Source: an uncultured Pseudomonadota bacterium (GTDB taxonomy: Bacteria; Pseudomonadota; Alphaproteobacteria; Rs-D84). From it: a stretch of DNA of 9,649 bases. The first letter of the stretch is position 1. Each line of letters starts with the position of its first letter. Shown piece by piece: positions 1-6,532 of the stretch. The notes beneath the pieces are model-generated. The model searched no databases. It was not told the origin of the DNA and saw only the letters and a program-made list of their open reading frames with translations. Position numbers and translations under genes: made by a program. The stretch covers positions 1 to 9,649 of the forward strand of contig CAMVPZ010000029.1 of assembly GCA_947169505.1 (NCBI GenBank). The letters are read 5' to 3'.

Positions 1-55
1 GTCCACCATAATAAAAACGCCCACATGGGCGTGTTTTATTTTTGTCGCACAGTGT
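1..55. repeat. 55-bp direct repeat, copy 1 (tRNA-3'-end-like start plus terminator)
   Basis: Bases 1-55 are identical to 175-229, and the two copies diverge at the next base. The repeat opens with GTCCACCA, which reads like the end of a tRNA acceptor stem, a discriminator A and CCA. It continues into an intrinsic-terminator hairpin and ends in GTCGCACAGTGT. The window starts inside or at the edge of this copy, so the true repeat may be longer and a real tRNA gene could lie just upstream. That last point is inference. Confidence 0.9.
10..43 (+). terminator. Rho-independent terminator (copy 1), possibly bidirectional
   Basis: The 5' arm (10-22) pairs with the 3' arm (27-40) as 13 base pairs with one bulged G at 33. 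The GC-rich core is CGCCC/GGGCG around an ACAT loop. A T-rich run follows at 39-43. The A-run at 13-17 would act as the T-tract on the minus strand, so it may work both ways. It would end transcription of whatever lies upstream of the window. Confidence 0.8.
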
Positions 56-142
56 GACGAGAATCCCTTAGCAACGAAGTTGCCGGTTCGACTATGAGTA
101 AGCGAAAACGAGTTTTACGAAGTTTGAGCGCTAACGAATGCC

Positions 143-174
143 GCATAGGGCTTTGCCCGAGCGAGTCCCTGTGC
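143..174 (+). other. Hairpin resembling a tRNA T-arm with an enlarged loop, just before repeat copy 2
   Basis: Bases 143-150 (GCATAGGG) pair with 167-174 (CCCTGTGC) as eight base pairs including one U-G wobble, closing a 16-base loop. The bases from 162 on, CGAGTCCCTG then TGCGTCC, A and CCA (through 182), look like the last part of a tRNA: T-loop end, T-stem 3' strand, acceptor 3' strand, discriminator and CCA. The T-loop is too long, TTCGA is interrupted, and no matching 5' acceptor strand (GGACGCA) is present. I read it as a tRNA-derived remnant at most, not a functional tRNA. Confidence 0.4.
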
Positions 175-229
175 GTCCACCATAATAAAAACGCCCACAT
201 GGGCGTGTTTTATTTTTGTCGCACAGTGT
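175..229. repeat. 55-bp direct repeat, copy 2
   Basis: This is an exact copy of bases 1-55 at an offset of 174. The 119 bases between copies contain small inverted repeats: GCAAC/GTTGC at 71-83 and AAAAC/GTTTT at 105-116. The block may be a tandem duplication, a small genome-wide repeat, or two ends left by integration at a tRNA 3' end. The window alone cannot decide between these. Confidence 0.9.
184..217 (+). terminator. Rho-independent terminator (copy 2)
   Basis: Same hairpin as at 10-43: a 13-bp stem with one bulge, ACAT loop, GC core and T-rich tail at 213-217. It insulates the calcium ATPase promoter from upstream transcription. From here to the ATPase start the only other structure seen is a short CCCC-GCAT-GGGG stem at 239-250 without a T-tract. 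Confidence 0.78.
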
Positions 230-305
230 TTGGCAATTCCCCGCATGGGGTGGGATGCTGGCAGTTGTGGCGGCAATTAGATAATAATCAACCGAAAATA
301 TTCCG

Positions 306-357
306 TATAATCGCTTTTGTGTAATTTTTATGGTACAATATATTTTGCACAAAAGGA
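306..357 (+). promoter_or_regulatory. Promoter region and Shine-Dalgarno of the calcium ATPase gene
   Basis: An extended -10 element TGGTACAAT lies at 331-339. A perfect TATAAT also occurs at 306-311, but neither has a good -35; the best is TCGCTT at 311-316, 17 bases before TACAAT. A Shine-Dalgarno AAAGGA at 352-357 sits six bases before the ATG at 364. If the 331-339 element is used, the leader is only about 18 nt. The same TGGTACAATA string precedes the barrel gene at 7280. Confidence 0.5.
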
Positions 358-363
358 TGTTTT

Positions 364-3051
364 ATGAAAATTATCGGGCTGAATTCAAAACAAGTTATAC
401 AAAGCAGAAAAAAATTTGGGACAAACATTATTCCGCCAATTAAACCAAAAACTGCGTGGCAGTTTTTTATGGAAACGTTCCATGACAAAATAAATTTAAT
501 TTTGTTGGGGATGTTAGTTTTGTTTTTTGTGTTGGCTGTGTTTGGGTTTGGCGGATACGTTGAACCAATTGGGGTTGGAATTGTTTTAATTTGTGTTGGA
601 ATGATTGGAACTATTACCAAATTAAAAGCACAAAAATATTCATTGGATTTACAATACAGAACCGCTGTGCGACATGTGATGGTTATGCGGAACAGCAAAA
701 TAAAAACCATAAATGTTGATGATTTGGTTGTTGGGGATGTTGTGTTTTTGCAATCTGGGGAAACTGTGCCGGCGGATGGTTATATAATAAGTGGTCGTAT
801 TAATGTAAATAATTCTGTGCTTAATGGGGAAAGTGCAGAATGTTTAAAAGAACCGATTTCAAATTTTAAATATGACCGGCATGCAAAAATAACGGCTGAT
901 GATTATGTTGGTAAAAATTTGTTGTTTTCTGGAACGACTGTGCAAAGTGGCGAATGTTTAATGGTGGTTGGTAAAATTGGTGTGCATACTGAAAATGCAA
1001 AAACTTTGTTGGCGATGCGTAATATAAATGAAGTAAAAACTGATTTAGATATAAAATTGGATAAATTGGCATTGGCTATTGGGCGATTTGGATATTTTGG
1101 CAGTGTGATTGTGGCAATTGTTTTGATGTCGAATATAGTTATCAATGCTGGTGGAATAAATGCGTTTTTGAATACAGGCTTTTTAAACGTTTTTCACCAG
1201 ATTTTAAATGTGTTGATTGTTGTGTTGACTATTGTTGTGGCGGCTGTTCCCGAAGGTTTGCCTTTTATTATTACTATCATCATTTCACAAAATGCACGCA
1301 AAATGATTAAACATAATGTGTTGGCAAAAAACACTCATAAAATACCAGAAGCGGGTAATATTCAAATCCTGTGTACGGACAAAACCGGGACGTTGACGTA
1401 TGGAAATTTAATTCCAATTACAAATTATTTGGGCGATGGTTCACAGGTTGATTTTAATTCTGATTTACCAATTTCACGATTTATTGCGGCAGATATTTTA
1501 TTTAATACGGGGGCTGTATATGATGAAAGTGGTAAAATTGTTGGTGGAACAAGTACACAACGGGCTTTGTTGTCTGCATTAGATACGAATTCAAAATTAT
1601 ATAAATCGGTATTGAAAGAAATAAAAACTTTGGACAAGATTCCGTTTGACAGTGCTAATAAATTTTCTGCTGTGCGTGTGGAAAGAAAAAAAGATAAAAA
1701 ACAATTCGTACTTTATACCGGCGCACCTGAAATTATTTTGGAACATGTGACAAAATACATTGATGTTAATGGTGTTTCCCATAATATAAACAAAAACAAA
1801 ATGATGAAAATTATTCGTGATAATGCACGTCAAGCAAAACGTATGTTGGCATTGGCATATGTTTCTGGAAATGAATTAAATGCCGAATTGGGTGATAATT
1901 TAACGTTGATATCGTTGGTTGCTATTCGTGATGATGTGCGAAAAGAAGTGCCGGCGGCTGTGGCTCGTATGAAAATGGCGGGAATACATGTTATTATGAT
2001 GACAGGTGATATTTTAGATACTGCACGTGCCATTGGTGTCGATACAGGTATTATTAACAGTGATGATGATTTGGTTTTGACGGCACGTGAATTAGATTTA
2101 ATGACTGATGCGCAAATCAAAAGAAAATTATACAAAATCAAAGTTATTGCACGGGCCGTTCCAAAAACTAAATTAAGATTGGTAAAAATCGCTCAAGAAA
2201 TGAATTTGTGTATTGGTATGTGTGGCGATGGAACAAATGATGCGCCGGCATTAAGACGGGCGGATGTTGGTTTTGCTATGGGCAGCGGAACAGATGTTTG
2301 CAAAGAAGCAGGGGATATTATAATTACTGATGATAATTTTGTTTCGATTGCGGATGCTGTATTATTTGGACGAACTTTTTTACATAATGTAATTAAATTT
2401 TTATCTTTCCAGATGCCTATAAATATTGTGTTGGTTATATTAAGTTTTGTTTATCCAATTATGTTTGTTGTACCGGCTTTTGTGGCAGTGCAGATTTTAA
2501 TTATCAATATTTGTGAAGACAGTTTGAATTCTTTGGCCTTTGGTGGCGAACCGTCAAAAATTGAATATATGAATGTGCCACCACAACCAAAAGGCGCATC
2601 GCTTTTTGCGGGTGAAACATTGGTAAAAATTATTTCTGGTGCAATAGAATTTTTAATTATTTTTGCTTTGTTGTTTATACCGTCTATACGGCAGATTTTC
2701 GGCAACAGCGAATTTGTAAATTTAACTGTGCGATTTGCACTTTTGATGTTAATGTCTGCTTTTAATGGGTTTAATGTTCGTACAGATGGTATGAATTTAT
2801 TTCAAGGATTAAATAAAAATCCGCTGTTTTTAATAATTGCGTTGTTTATTATTTTTGGAACGGTTTTGGTGGTTAATTTTGGTGGTGATTTATTCCAAGT
2901 CGTCCCGTTAACATATCAACAATGGGCTGTGATTTTTGGGTTGGCATCATTGATAATACCAATGGATTTAATCAGGAAATTCTTGAAAAATAAATTGCGT
3001 TTACGGCGTTTTTTTGTTAGAATATCAAGCATAAAAGGTAATATTTTTTAA
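364..3051 (+). CDS. Calcium-translocating P-type ATPase, PMCA-like (P2 type)
   Basis: 895-residue inner-membrane pump, inferred to export Ca2+ at the cost of ATP. Hydrophobic segments fit M1 about 44-62, M2 66-86, M3 238-260, M4 277-305, M5 676-696, M6 700-720, M7 753-773, M8 785-803, M9 821-838 and M10 852-869. The phosphorylated Asp is D339 in CTDKTGTLT. Hinge motifs are MMTGD (545-549) and GDGTNDAP (621-628). Ca2+-site residues of the one-site PMCA kind are present: E297 in PEGLP of M4, N687 in M5, and N715/D719 in M6. Two motifs are unusual. The actuator loop reads NGES (154-157) rather than TGES, with the catalytic E156 kept. The nucleotide-site KGAPE reads TGAPE (452-456). The length is normal for bacterial PMCA-type pumps. 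The start has a good Shine-Dalgarno. The C-terminus is strongly basic. The class is clear; ion specificity is inferred from the motifs. Confidence 0.93.
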   Translation: MKIIGLNSKQVIQSRKKFGTNIIPPIKPKTAWQFFMETFHDKINLILLGMLVLFFVLAVFGFGGYVEPIGVGIVLICVGMIGTITKLKAQKYSLDLQYRTAVRHVMVMRNSKIKTINVDDLVVGDVVFLQSGETVPADGYIISGRINVNNSVLNGESAECLKEPISNFKYDRHAKITADDYVGKNLLFSGTTVQSGECLMVVGKIGVHTENAKTLLAMRNINEVKTDLDIKLDKLALAIGRFGYFGSVIVAIVLMSNIVINAGGINAFLNTGFLNVFHQILNVLIVVLTIVVAAVPEGLPFIITIIISQNARKMIKHNVLAKNTHKIPEAGNIQILCTDKTGTLTYGNLIPITNYLGDGSQVDFNSDLPISRFIAADILFNTGAVYDESGKIVGGTSTQRALLSALDTNSKLYKSVLKEIKTLDKIPFDSANKFSAVRVERKKDKKQFVLYTGAPEIILEHVTKYIDVNGVSHNINKNKMMKIIRDNARQAKRMLALAYVSGNELNAELGDNLTLISLVAIRDDVRKEVPAAVARMKMAGIHVIMMTGDILDTARAIGVDTGIINSDDDLVLTARELDLMTDAQIKRKLYKIKVIARAVPKTKLRLVKIAQEMNLCIGMCGDGTNDAPALRRADVGFAMGSGTDVCKEAGDIIITDDNFVSIADAVLFGRTFLHNVIKFLSFQMPINIVLVILSFVYPIMFVVPAFVAVQILIINICEDSLNSLAFGGEPSKIEYMNVPPQPKGASLFAGETLVKIISGAIEFLIIFALLFIPSIRQIFGNSEFVNLTVRFALLMLMSAFNGFNVRTDGMNLFQGLNKNPLFLIIALFIIFGTVLVVNFGGDLFQVVPLTYQQWAVIFGLASLIIPMDLIRKFLKNKLRLRRFFVRISSIKGNIF
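2995..3023 (+). promoter_or_regulatory. Candidate internal promoter for the lipoprotein-slam pair
   Basis: TTGCGT (2995-3000) and TAGAAT (3018-3023) are separated by 17 bases, within the last codons of the ATPase gene. Transcription would start near 3030, leaving a leader of roughly 48 nt with a strong Shine-Dalgarno (AAAGGGGAG, 3065-3073) before the ATG at 3078. The layout resembles the candidate promoter before the TatD gene. Read-through from the ATPase gene is also possible because only 26 bases separate the genes and no terminator is seen. Confidence 0.42.
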
Positions 3052-3077
3052 TCAATTTTTAACTAAAGGGGAGACAA

Positions 3078-4469
3078 ATGAAAAAATATCTCGTTTTGAC
3101 ATCAATTTTTGCATTGGCTGCATGTGGCGGCGGTGGCGGACACAGCGGTTCTGGAAGCGTGGGTGTGCCTGGCGAATTGGCTGGTCGTGTCAGTGATGCC
3201 GCTCTGGCCAGTAATGGCAATATTACAAAGATGAAATCGGAAATAATCGTTTCCAATAAAACATCTGGAGAATTAGCACGTTCTTCATCGGTCACTCAAA
3301 ATGGTGTGACATTTACATCGTATCGTTTGGATGATGTTAAATTGTTTGCAGCAGATGCTGTTCATACAGAAAATGGTTATTTACAAATTGGTATGGATGA
3401 CGAAGGTCGTATCGATAGAATTACAATGAATGTTGGTGAAGTTGGTGCACCTGTGATGAGAGTTGGTGAAACAAATCGTTTCAAAGGCCCAATCTTTGAA
3501 TATGTTGAAGATGGCGATCAAGCAGCATACAGGATTTTGAATACTGGTCAAACGGCAGCAGATTTGGCTGCATTAAAGGCAGATTTGATTGCAAAAGGTA
3601 AAATACACGATGGTGGTCATTGGAATATGGTTAACGAAGAAATGGACGTTGTCACATTGGGGGCAGATATTGATGGTAATGGAACTGCTTTGCAATATGC
3701 TGATTTTGGACATTTTAATCCTGTTTACACATCTAAGTATAAAAACGTTGATGGATTGACTGATGAACAAATGGCTGCTGCACGTAACGGTGAAAATTTG
3801 GGACGTGGTAGTGATCTTGATAAAATAAAAAGTACTGCTGACTTTAATACAGAAATGGCTGCGGAAGATTATCAATTATTCGCCGGTGGATATGCTATTC
3901 GTGGAACAGAAATGAAAGACACTTTGGCTGTGCCAAGGGGTGCAGAATTCAAAGGTAAAGCAATAGGTCGTGTTTATACATCTGTATCTGCCGATGAAGA
4001 TGATTTTGGTGGTGACAAGGAAGCAGCCGAAGCAGCACGTATTGCCCAAGCTGCGGCAGCAAGAGGCGGAGCAGGATATTCAACTGCTCATGACATAAAT
4101 AACGCTTTTGTGACTACCGAAGCAACTTTGAAAATTGATGCGGATGGTAAGCAAACATTGAATATGCCTTTCTATACAAACAGCAGCGATCCTGATAACA
4201 AATTCTATGATGTGAAGTTGGTTAAAAGGGCTGATGGAACAATGGATGCACCTGAATTTACTGGAACACCGACAAACCCAGATCATAATTTGTATAATGC
4301 TTTGAATGAAGGTAATGTAAAAGAAGCATCGTTCAATCCTGGCTATTATGGTGTTAATACAGCAGTAGAAGCAGCAGGAACAGCCAGATTGTATTCAGAA
4401 GAAGATCTTGGCAACCATGTTCAACGTGAATATGAAGTTCAAGCTGCATATGGCATGAAAAGACAATAA
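3078..4469 (+). CDS. Slam-dependent surface lipoprotein, TbpB-like
   Basis: 463 residues. The N-terminus is a lipoprotein signal with lipobox L13-A-A-C16, so Cys16 should be lipidated after signal peptidase II cleavage. A Gly/Ser run follows (CGGGGGHSGSGSVG), the flexible tether typical of surface lipoproteins. The body is polar and beta-rich. Near the C-terminus FNPGYYGVN (419-427), then a spaced E-A-A-G (431-434), and the final AYGMKRQ (457-463) match the pattern of TbpB-like C-terminal barrels (roughly FYGPNA..E.GG ... FGAKRQ). An Ala-rich, helix-prone insert lies around residues 315-330, perhaps a loop. The Slam gene starts two bases after the stop, so this is almost certainly its client, flipped to the outer leaflet of the outer membrane. 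Known relatives bind host iron proteins, haem carriers or complement factors. No ligand can be assigned here, and I see no TonB receptor gene or clear Fur box. Confidence 0.82.
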   Translation: MKKYLVLTSIFALAACGGGGGHSGSGSVGVPGELAGRVSDAALASNGNITKMKSEIIVSNKTSGELARSSSVTQNGVTFTSYRLDDVKLFAADAVHTENGYLQIGMDDEGRIDRITMNVGEVGAPVMRVGETNRFKGPIFEYVEDGDQAAYRILNTGQTAADLAALKADLIAKGKIHDGGHWNMVNEEMDVVTLGADIDGNGTALQYADFGHFNPVYTSKYKNVDGLTDEQMAAARNGENLGRGSDLDKIKSTADFNTEMAAEDYQLFAGGYAIRGTEMKDTLAVPRGAEFKGKAIGRVYTSVSADEDDFGGDKEAAEAARIAQAAAARGGAGYSTAHDINNAFVTTEATLKIDADGKQTLNMPFYTNSSDPDNKFYDVKLVKRADGTMDAPEFTGTPTNPDHNLYNALNEGNVKEASFNPGYYGVNTAVEAAGTARLYSEEDLGNHVQREYEVQAAYGMKRQ

Positions 4470-4471
4470 AG

Positions 4472-5815
4472 TTGAAACGATTTGTTTTGATTTTATTAAT
4501 TCTAGGATTTCAGCCCATGATTTCATGGGCTGAATCTAATAAAAGTAAAACTGTCACAATGACTGCTGTTGATGCGGTTAAATTGGCTGGTGATATGGTT
4601 TATGATGGTGATTATGATCGTGCGCAAGATATATTGGTGAAAATGCCCCAAACAAACAGTTTGCCAGTGGAAATTGAAAGATGGTATTTGTTAGCCCAGA
4701 TTGAACAGAAAAAGGGAAATATTGATGAAGCGATTCGTATCTATCGCAAGATTTTAGACGATCAGCCAGATTTAGCAAAAATTCGTTATGAATTAGCAAT
4801 TTGTTATATGCTGAAACATCAATGGTATCGGGCTGATTATCATTTGCGACTTGCTATGGCTGGAAAAGATATTCCAGATGAAGTGAAACAACGTATGATG
4901 TATTTGCGATATGTTGCACGTCAAAACAAACGTTGGAATTTGTGGTTTAATTTTGGGGCTGCACCCGATAATAATGTTAATCAGGCTTCTGGTGGCGAAG
5001 AATATATTCAAAATGAATGGGGGGAATTTTACAGGGTTTTGCCAAAACCTGAAAAAGCGATTGGTTATAATTTTTTATTGGGCGGAAATTACGAATTTAA
5101 ATTGTCTGAAAATTGGCGTTGGAAAAATGAAGGCAATATTTATACCAATGTTTATAATAAACATAAATTTGATGACTTGTATTTATCTGGGGCAACAGGA
5201 CCACGTTATATTTGGGAAAAAGGGGATGTCTGGTTGGCTGGGATAATTGGTAGACGCTGGTATGGTTGGGATCGATATAATTGGTCGTATGGTGGTAAAA
5301 TAGATACACATTATGATTGGTCACGGAAAATATCTTCGGGATTAAGTTTGCGTTTCATGAATAATATTTATGATGAATACGGTGAATATATGAATGGTCA
5401 AACATACAGTGTTATGCCACATGTATCGTATTCATTTGATGCTTCGAAATATATAATATTGTTTGGTGGCGTGGACAGAGACACAGCCAAGAGTGATATG
5501 TATGCAAATTGGCGATATAATATTGGCACAGGATTTGGGGCTGAAATACCATGGGGGTTTGGTGTATATTTTGAACCAAGTTTTTCATGGACAAATTACG
5601 ATGGACCACGTTGGGCGGTCAAAGATTATCATTTTGCACAAATAAAAGAACATGATTTTATGCAAAGATATGCTGTGTCGTTGTCAAATAATAAAATAGA
5701 TATATGGGGGTTTGTGCCGACTGTGACGGTCAGTTATACCAGACGTGATTCAAATATCCATGAACGTGAATATGAAAAATGGACAACTGAATTTACTATG
5801 CGACAAAGATTTTAA
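4472..5815 (+). CDS. Surface lipoprotein assembly modifier (Slam): TPR plus DUF560 barrel
   Basis: 447-residue outer-membrane protein expected to move the lipoprotein encoded upstream to the cell surface. The start is TTG: it directly yields a signal peptide (MKRFVLILLILGF..., cleavage likely after A20 in SWA-ES), and the next ATG (residue 16) would destroy it. Residues about 33-150 form TPR-like helical pairs, best seen at 68-135. The barrel begins around 155, with the family's characteristic APDNNVNQAS at 164-173, followed by Trp/Tyr-rich beta strands. It ends in an aromatic strand finishing FTMRQRF, with the Slam-like YTRRDSNI stretch shortly before. There is no good Shine-Dalgarno; the stop codon two bases upstream suggests translational coupling to the lipoprotein gene. 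A strong inverted repeat lies inside the signal-peptide codons. The family call is firm; the client is inferred from adjacency. Confidence 0.92.
   Translation: MKRFVLILLILGFQPMISWAESNKSKTVTMTAVDAVKLAGDMVYDGDYDRAQDILVKMPQTNSLPVEIERWYLLAQIEQKKGNIDEAIRIYRKILDDQPDLAKIRYELAICYMLKHQWYRADYHLRLAMAGKDIPDEVKQRMMYLRYVARQNKRWNLWFNFGAAPDNNVNQASGGEEYIQNEWGEFYRVLPKPEKAIGYNFLLGGNYEFKLSENWRWKNEGNIYTNVYNKHKFDDLYLSGATGPRYIWEKGDVWLAGIIGRRWYGWDRYNWSYGGKIDTHYDWSRKISSGLSLRFMNNIYDEYGEYMNGQTYSVMPHVSYSFDASKYIILFGGVDRDTAKSDMYANWRYNIGTGFGAEIPWGFGVYFEPSFSWTNYDGPRWAVKDYHFAQIKEHDFMQRYAVSLSNNKIDIWGFVPTVTVSYTRRDSNIHEREYEKWTTEFTMRQRF
4509..4534. other. Perfect 12-bp inverted repeat inside slam signal-peptide codons
   Basis: TTCAGCCCATGA (4509-4520) and TCATGGGCTGAA (4523-4534) are exact reverse complements separated by TT. 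Allowing one bulge at 4508, GA/TC outside also pairs. The RNA would fold into a strong hairpin beginning 37 bases after the TTG start, over codons 13-21. No T-tract follows, so it is not an intrinsic terminator. Possible roles are a barrier to 3' exonucleases protecting the upstream lipoprotein message, a processing site, translation control, or a protein-binding site on DNA. Confidence 0.85.
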
Positions 5816-5816
5816 T

Positions 5817-5845
5817 TTGCAAAATAATATATTTGTGTTTAGATT
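5817..5845 (+). promoter_or_regulatory. Candidate promoter of the TatD-TcdA pair (leaderless)
   Basis: TTGCAA (5817-5822) and TAGATT (5840-5845) are separated by 17 bases, right after the slam stop codon. The predicted start point falls about seven bases past the -10, on or next to the A of the ATG at 5852. No Shine-Dalgarno is visible between the stop at 5815 and this ATG, which agrees with a leaderless message. No terminator separates the gene from slam. Confidence 0.42.
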
Positions 5846-5851
5846 TTATAT

Positions 5852-6532
5852 ATGAAAATAATAGATGCACATACTCATGTTGATTATATAACACCTGAAT
5901 TTCAATCTGGTGTTGATGGCTGTATTTGTTGTACAACAATTGAAGCAGAATGGAATAAATTGGTTGAAATAATGAATAATGATAATCGTGTATACGGTGC
6001 ATTTGGGGTACATCCATGGTTTGTTGATACGTCTAAAAGTGATTTTGATGTTCGATTAAAGAATTTATTAGAAAGAAATTCAAATTATATGATTGGTGAA
6101 ATAGGATTGGATAAATATAAACCAAATATGGAAAAACAAATTGATTTTTTTATTAAACAATTTAATTTGGCTGTACAATTAAAACGTCCTATGTTTTTGC
6201 ATTGTGTTGGTGCGTGGGATAAAATATTACATATATTTAAACAATATAAAGATTTGCCAATAATTGTTTTACATGCTTTTAATGGAAATGAAAATGTTTT
6301 GAATAATTTGTTGAAATATCAAAAAATGTATTTTTCTTTTGATAAAAATGCTGTATACGACAGAAATCAACGTATACATCAAATTCCATTAAATAAAATT
6401 TTAATTGAAAGCGATGGCAAAAAAGATGTCAATTTAATAAAAATTATTGATGAAATTTCAAAAATAAAAAACGAATCGAATATGGTTGATATAATTTATG
6501 ATAATACGCAAAGGATTTTAAAAAATGGATAG
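5852..6532 (+). CDS. TatD-family metal-dependent hydrolase
   Basis: 226 residues, soluble, with the amidohydrolase-type barrel motifs of TatD nucleases in order. They are HxH at H7/H9 (DAHTHVD), GVHPW around 52-56, the metal-bridging E83 in GEIGLD, H117 in MFLHC, H141 in VLHAF and D188 in ESDG. All expected metal ligands are present, so it should be an active metal-dependent hydrolase, probably a DNA/RNA 3' exonuclease or repair enzyme. It is somewhat shorter than the usual ~260 residues. The ATG is the only sensible start because the HxH motif begins at residue 7. The stop overlaps the start of the next gene by eight bases, so the two are co-translated. Base composition is strikingly AT-rich: lines at 6301 and 6421 have only 12 and 10 G+C in 60. 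Confidence 0.88.
   Translation: MKIIDAHTHVDYITPEFQSGVDGCICCTTIEAEWNKLVEIMNNDNRVYGAFGVHPWFVDTSKSDFDVRLKNLLERNSNYMIGEIGLDKYKPNMEKQIDFFIKQFNLAVQLKRPMFLHCVGAWDKILHIFKQYKDLPIIVLHAFNGNENVLNNLLKYQKMYFSFDKNAVYDRNQRIHQIPLNKILIESDGKKDVNLIKIIDEISKIKNESNMVDIIYDNTQRILKNG

Noticed and set aside
56..182. Complete tRNA gene between the repeats
   Set aside because: The 3' end looks like a tRNA, but no 5' acceptor strand complementary to TGCGTCC is found, the T-loop is 16 bases, and no D- or anticodon arm could be fitted.
94..324. 76-codon + strand open frame across repeat copy 2
   Set aside because: It runs through the terminator hairpin and the tRNA-like repeat, has no Shine-Dalgarno, and its protein has no recognisable composition or domain. 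It is open by chance over structured intergenic DNA.
3124..3160. Phase-variable repeat in the poly-Gly codons of the lipoprotein
   Set aside because: The Gly codons are mixed (GGC, GGT, GGA), so there is no homopolymer or uniform short-unit tract prone to slippage.
5820..5836. Terminator after slam
   Set aside because: Only a CAAA/TTTG pairing with an AT loop is present, with no GC stem and no T-tract.
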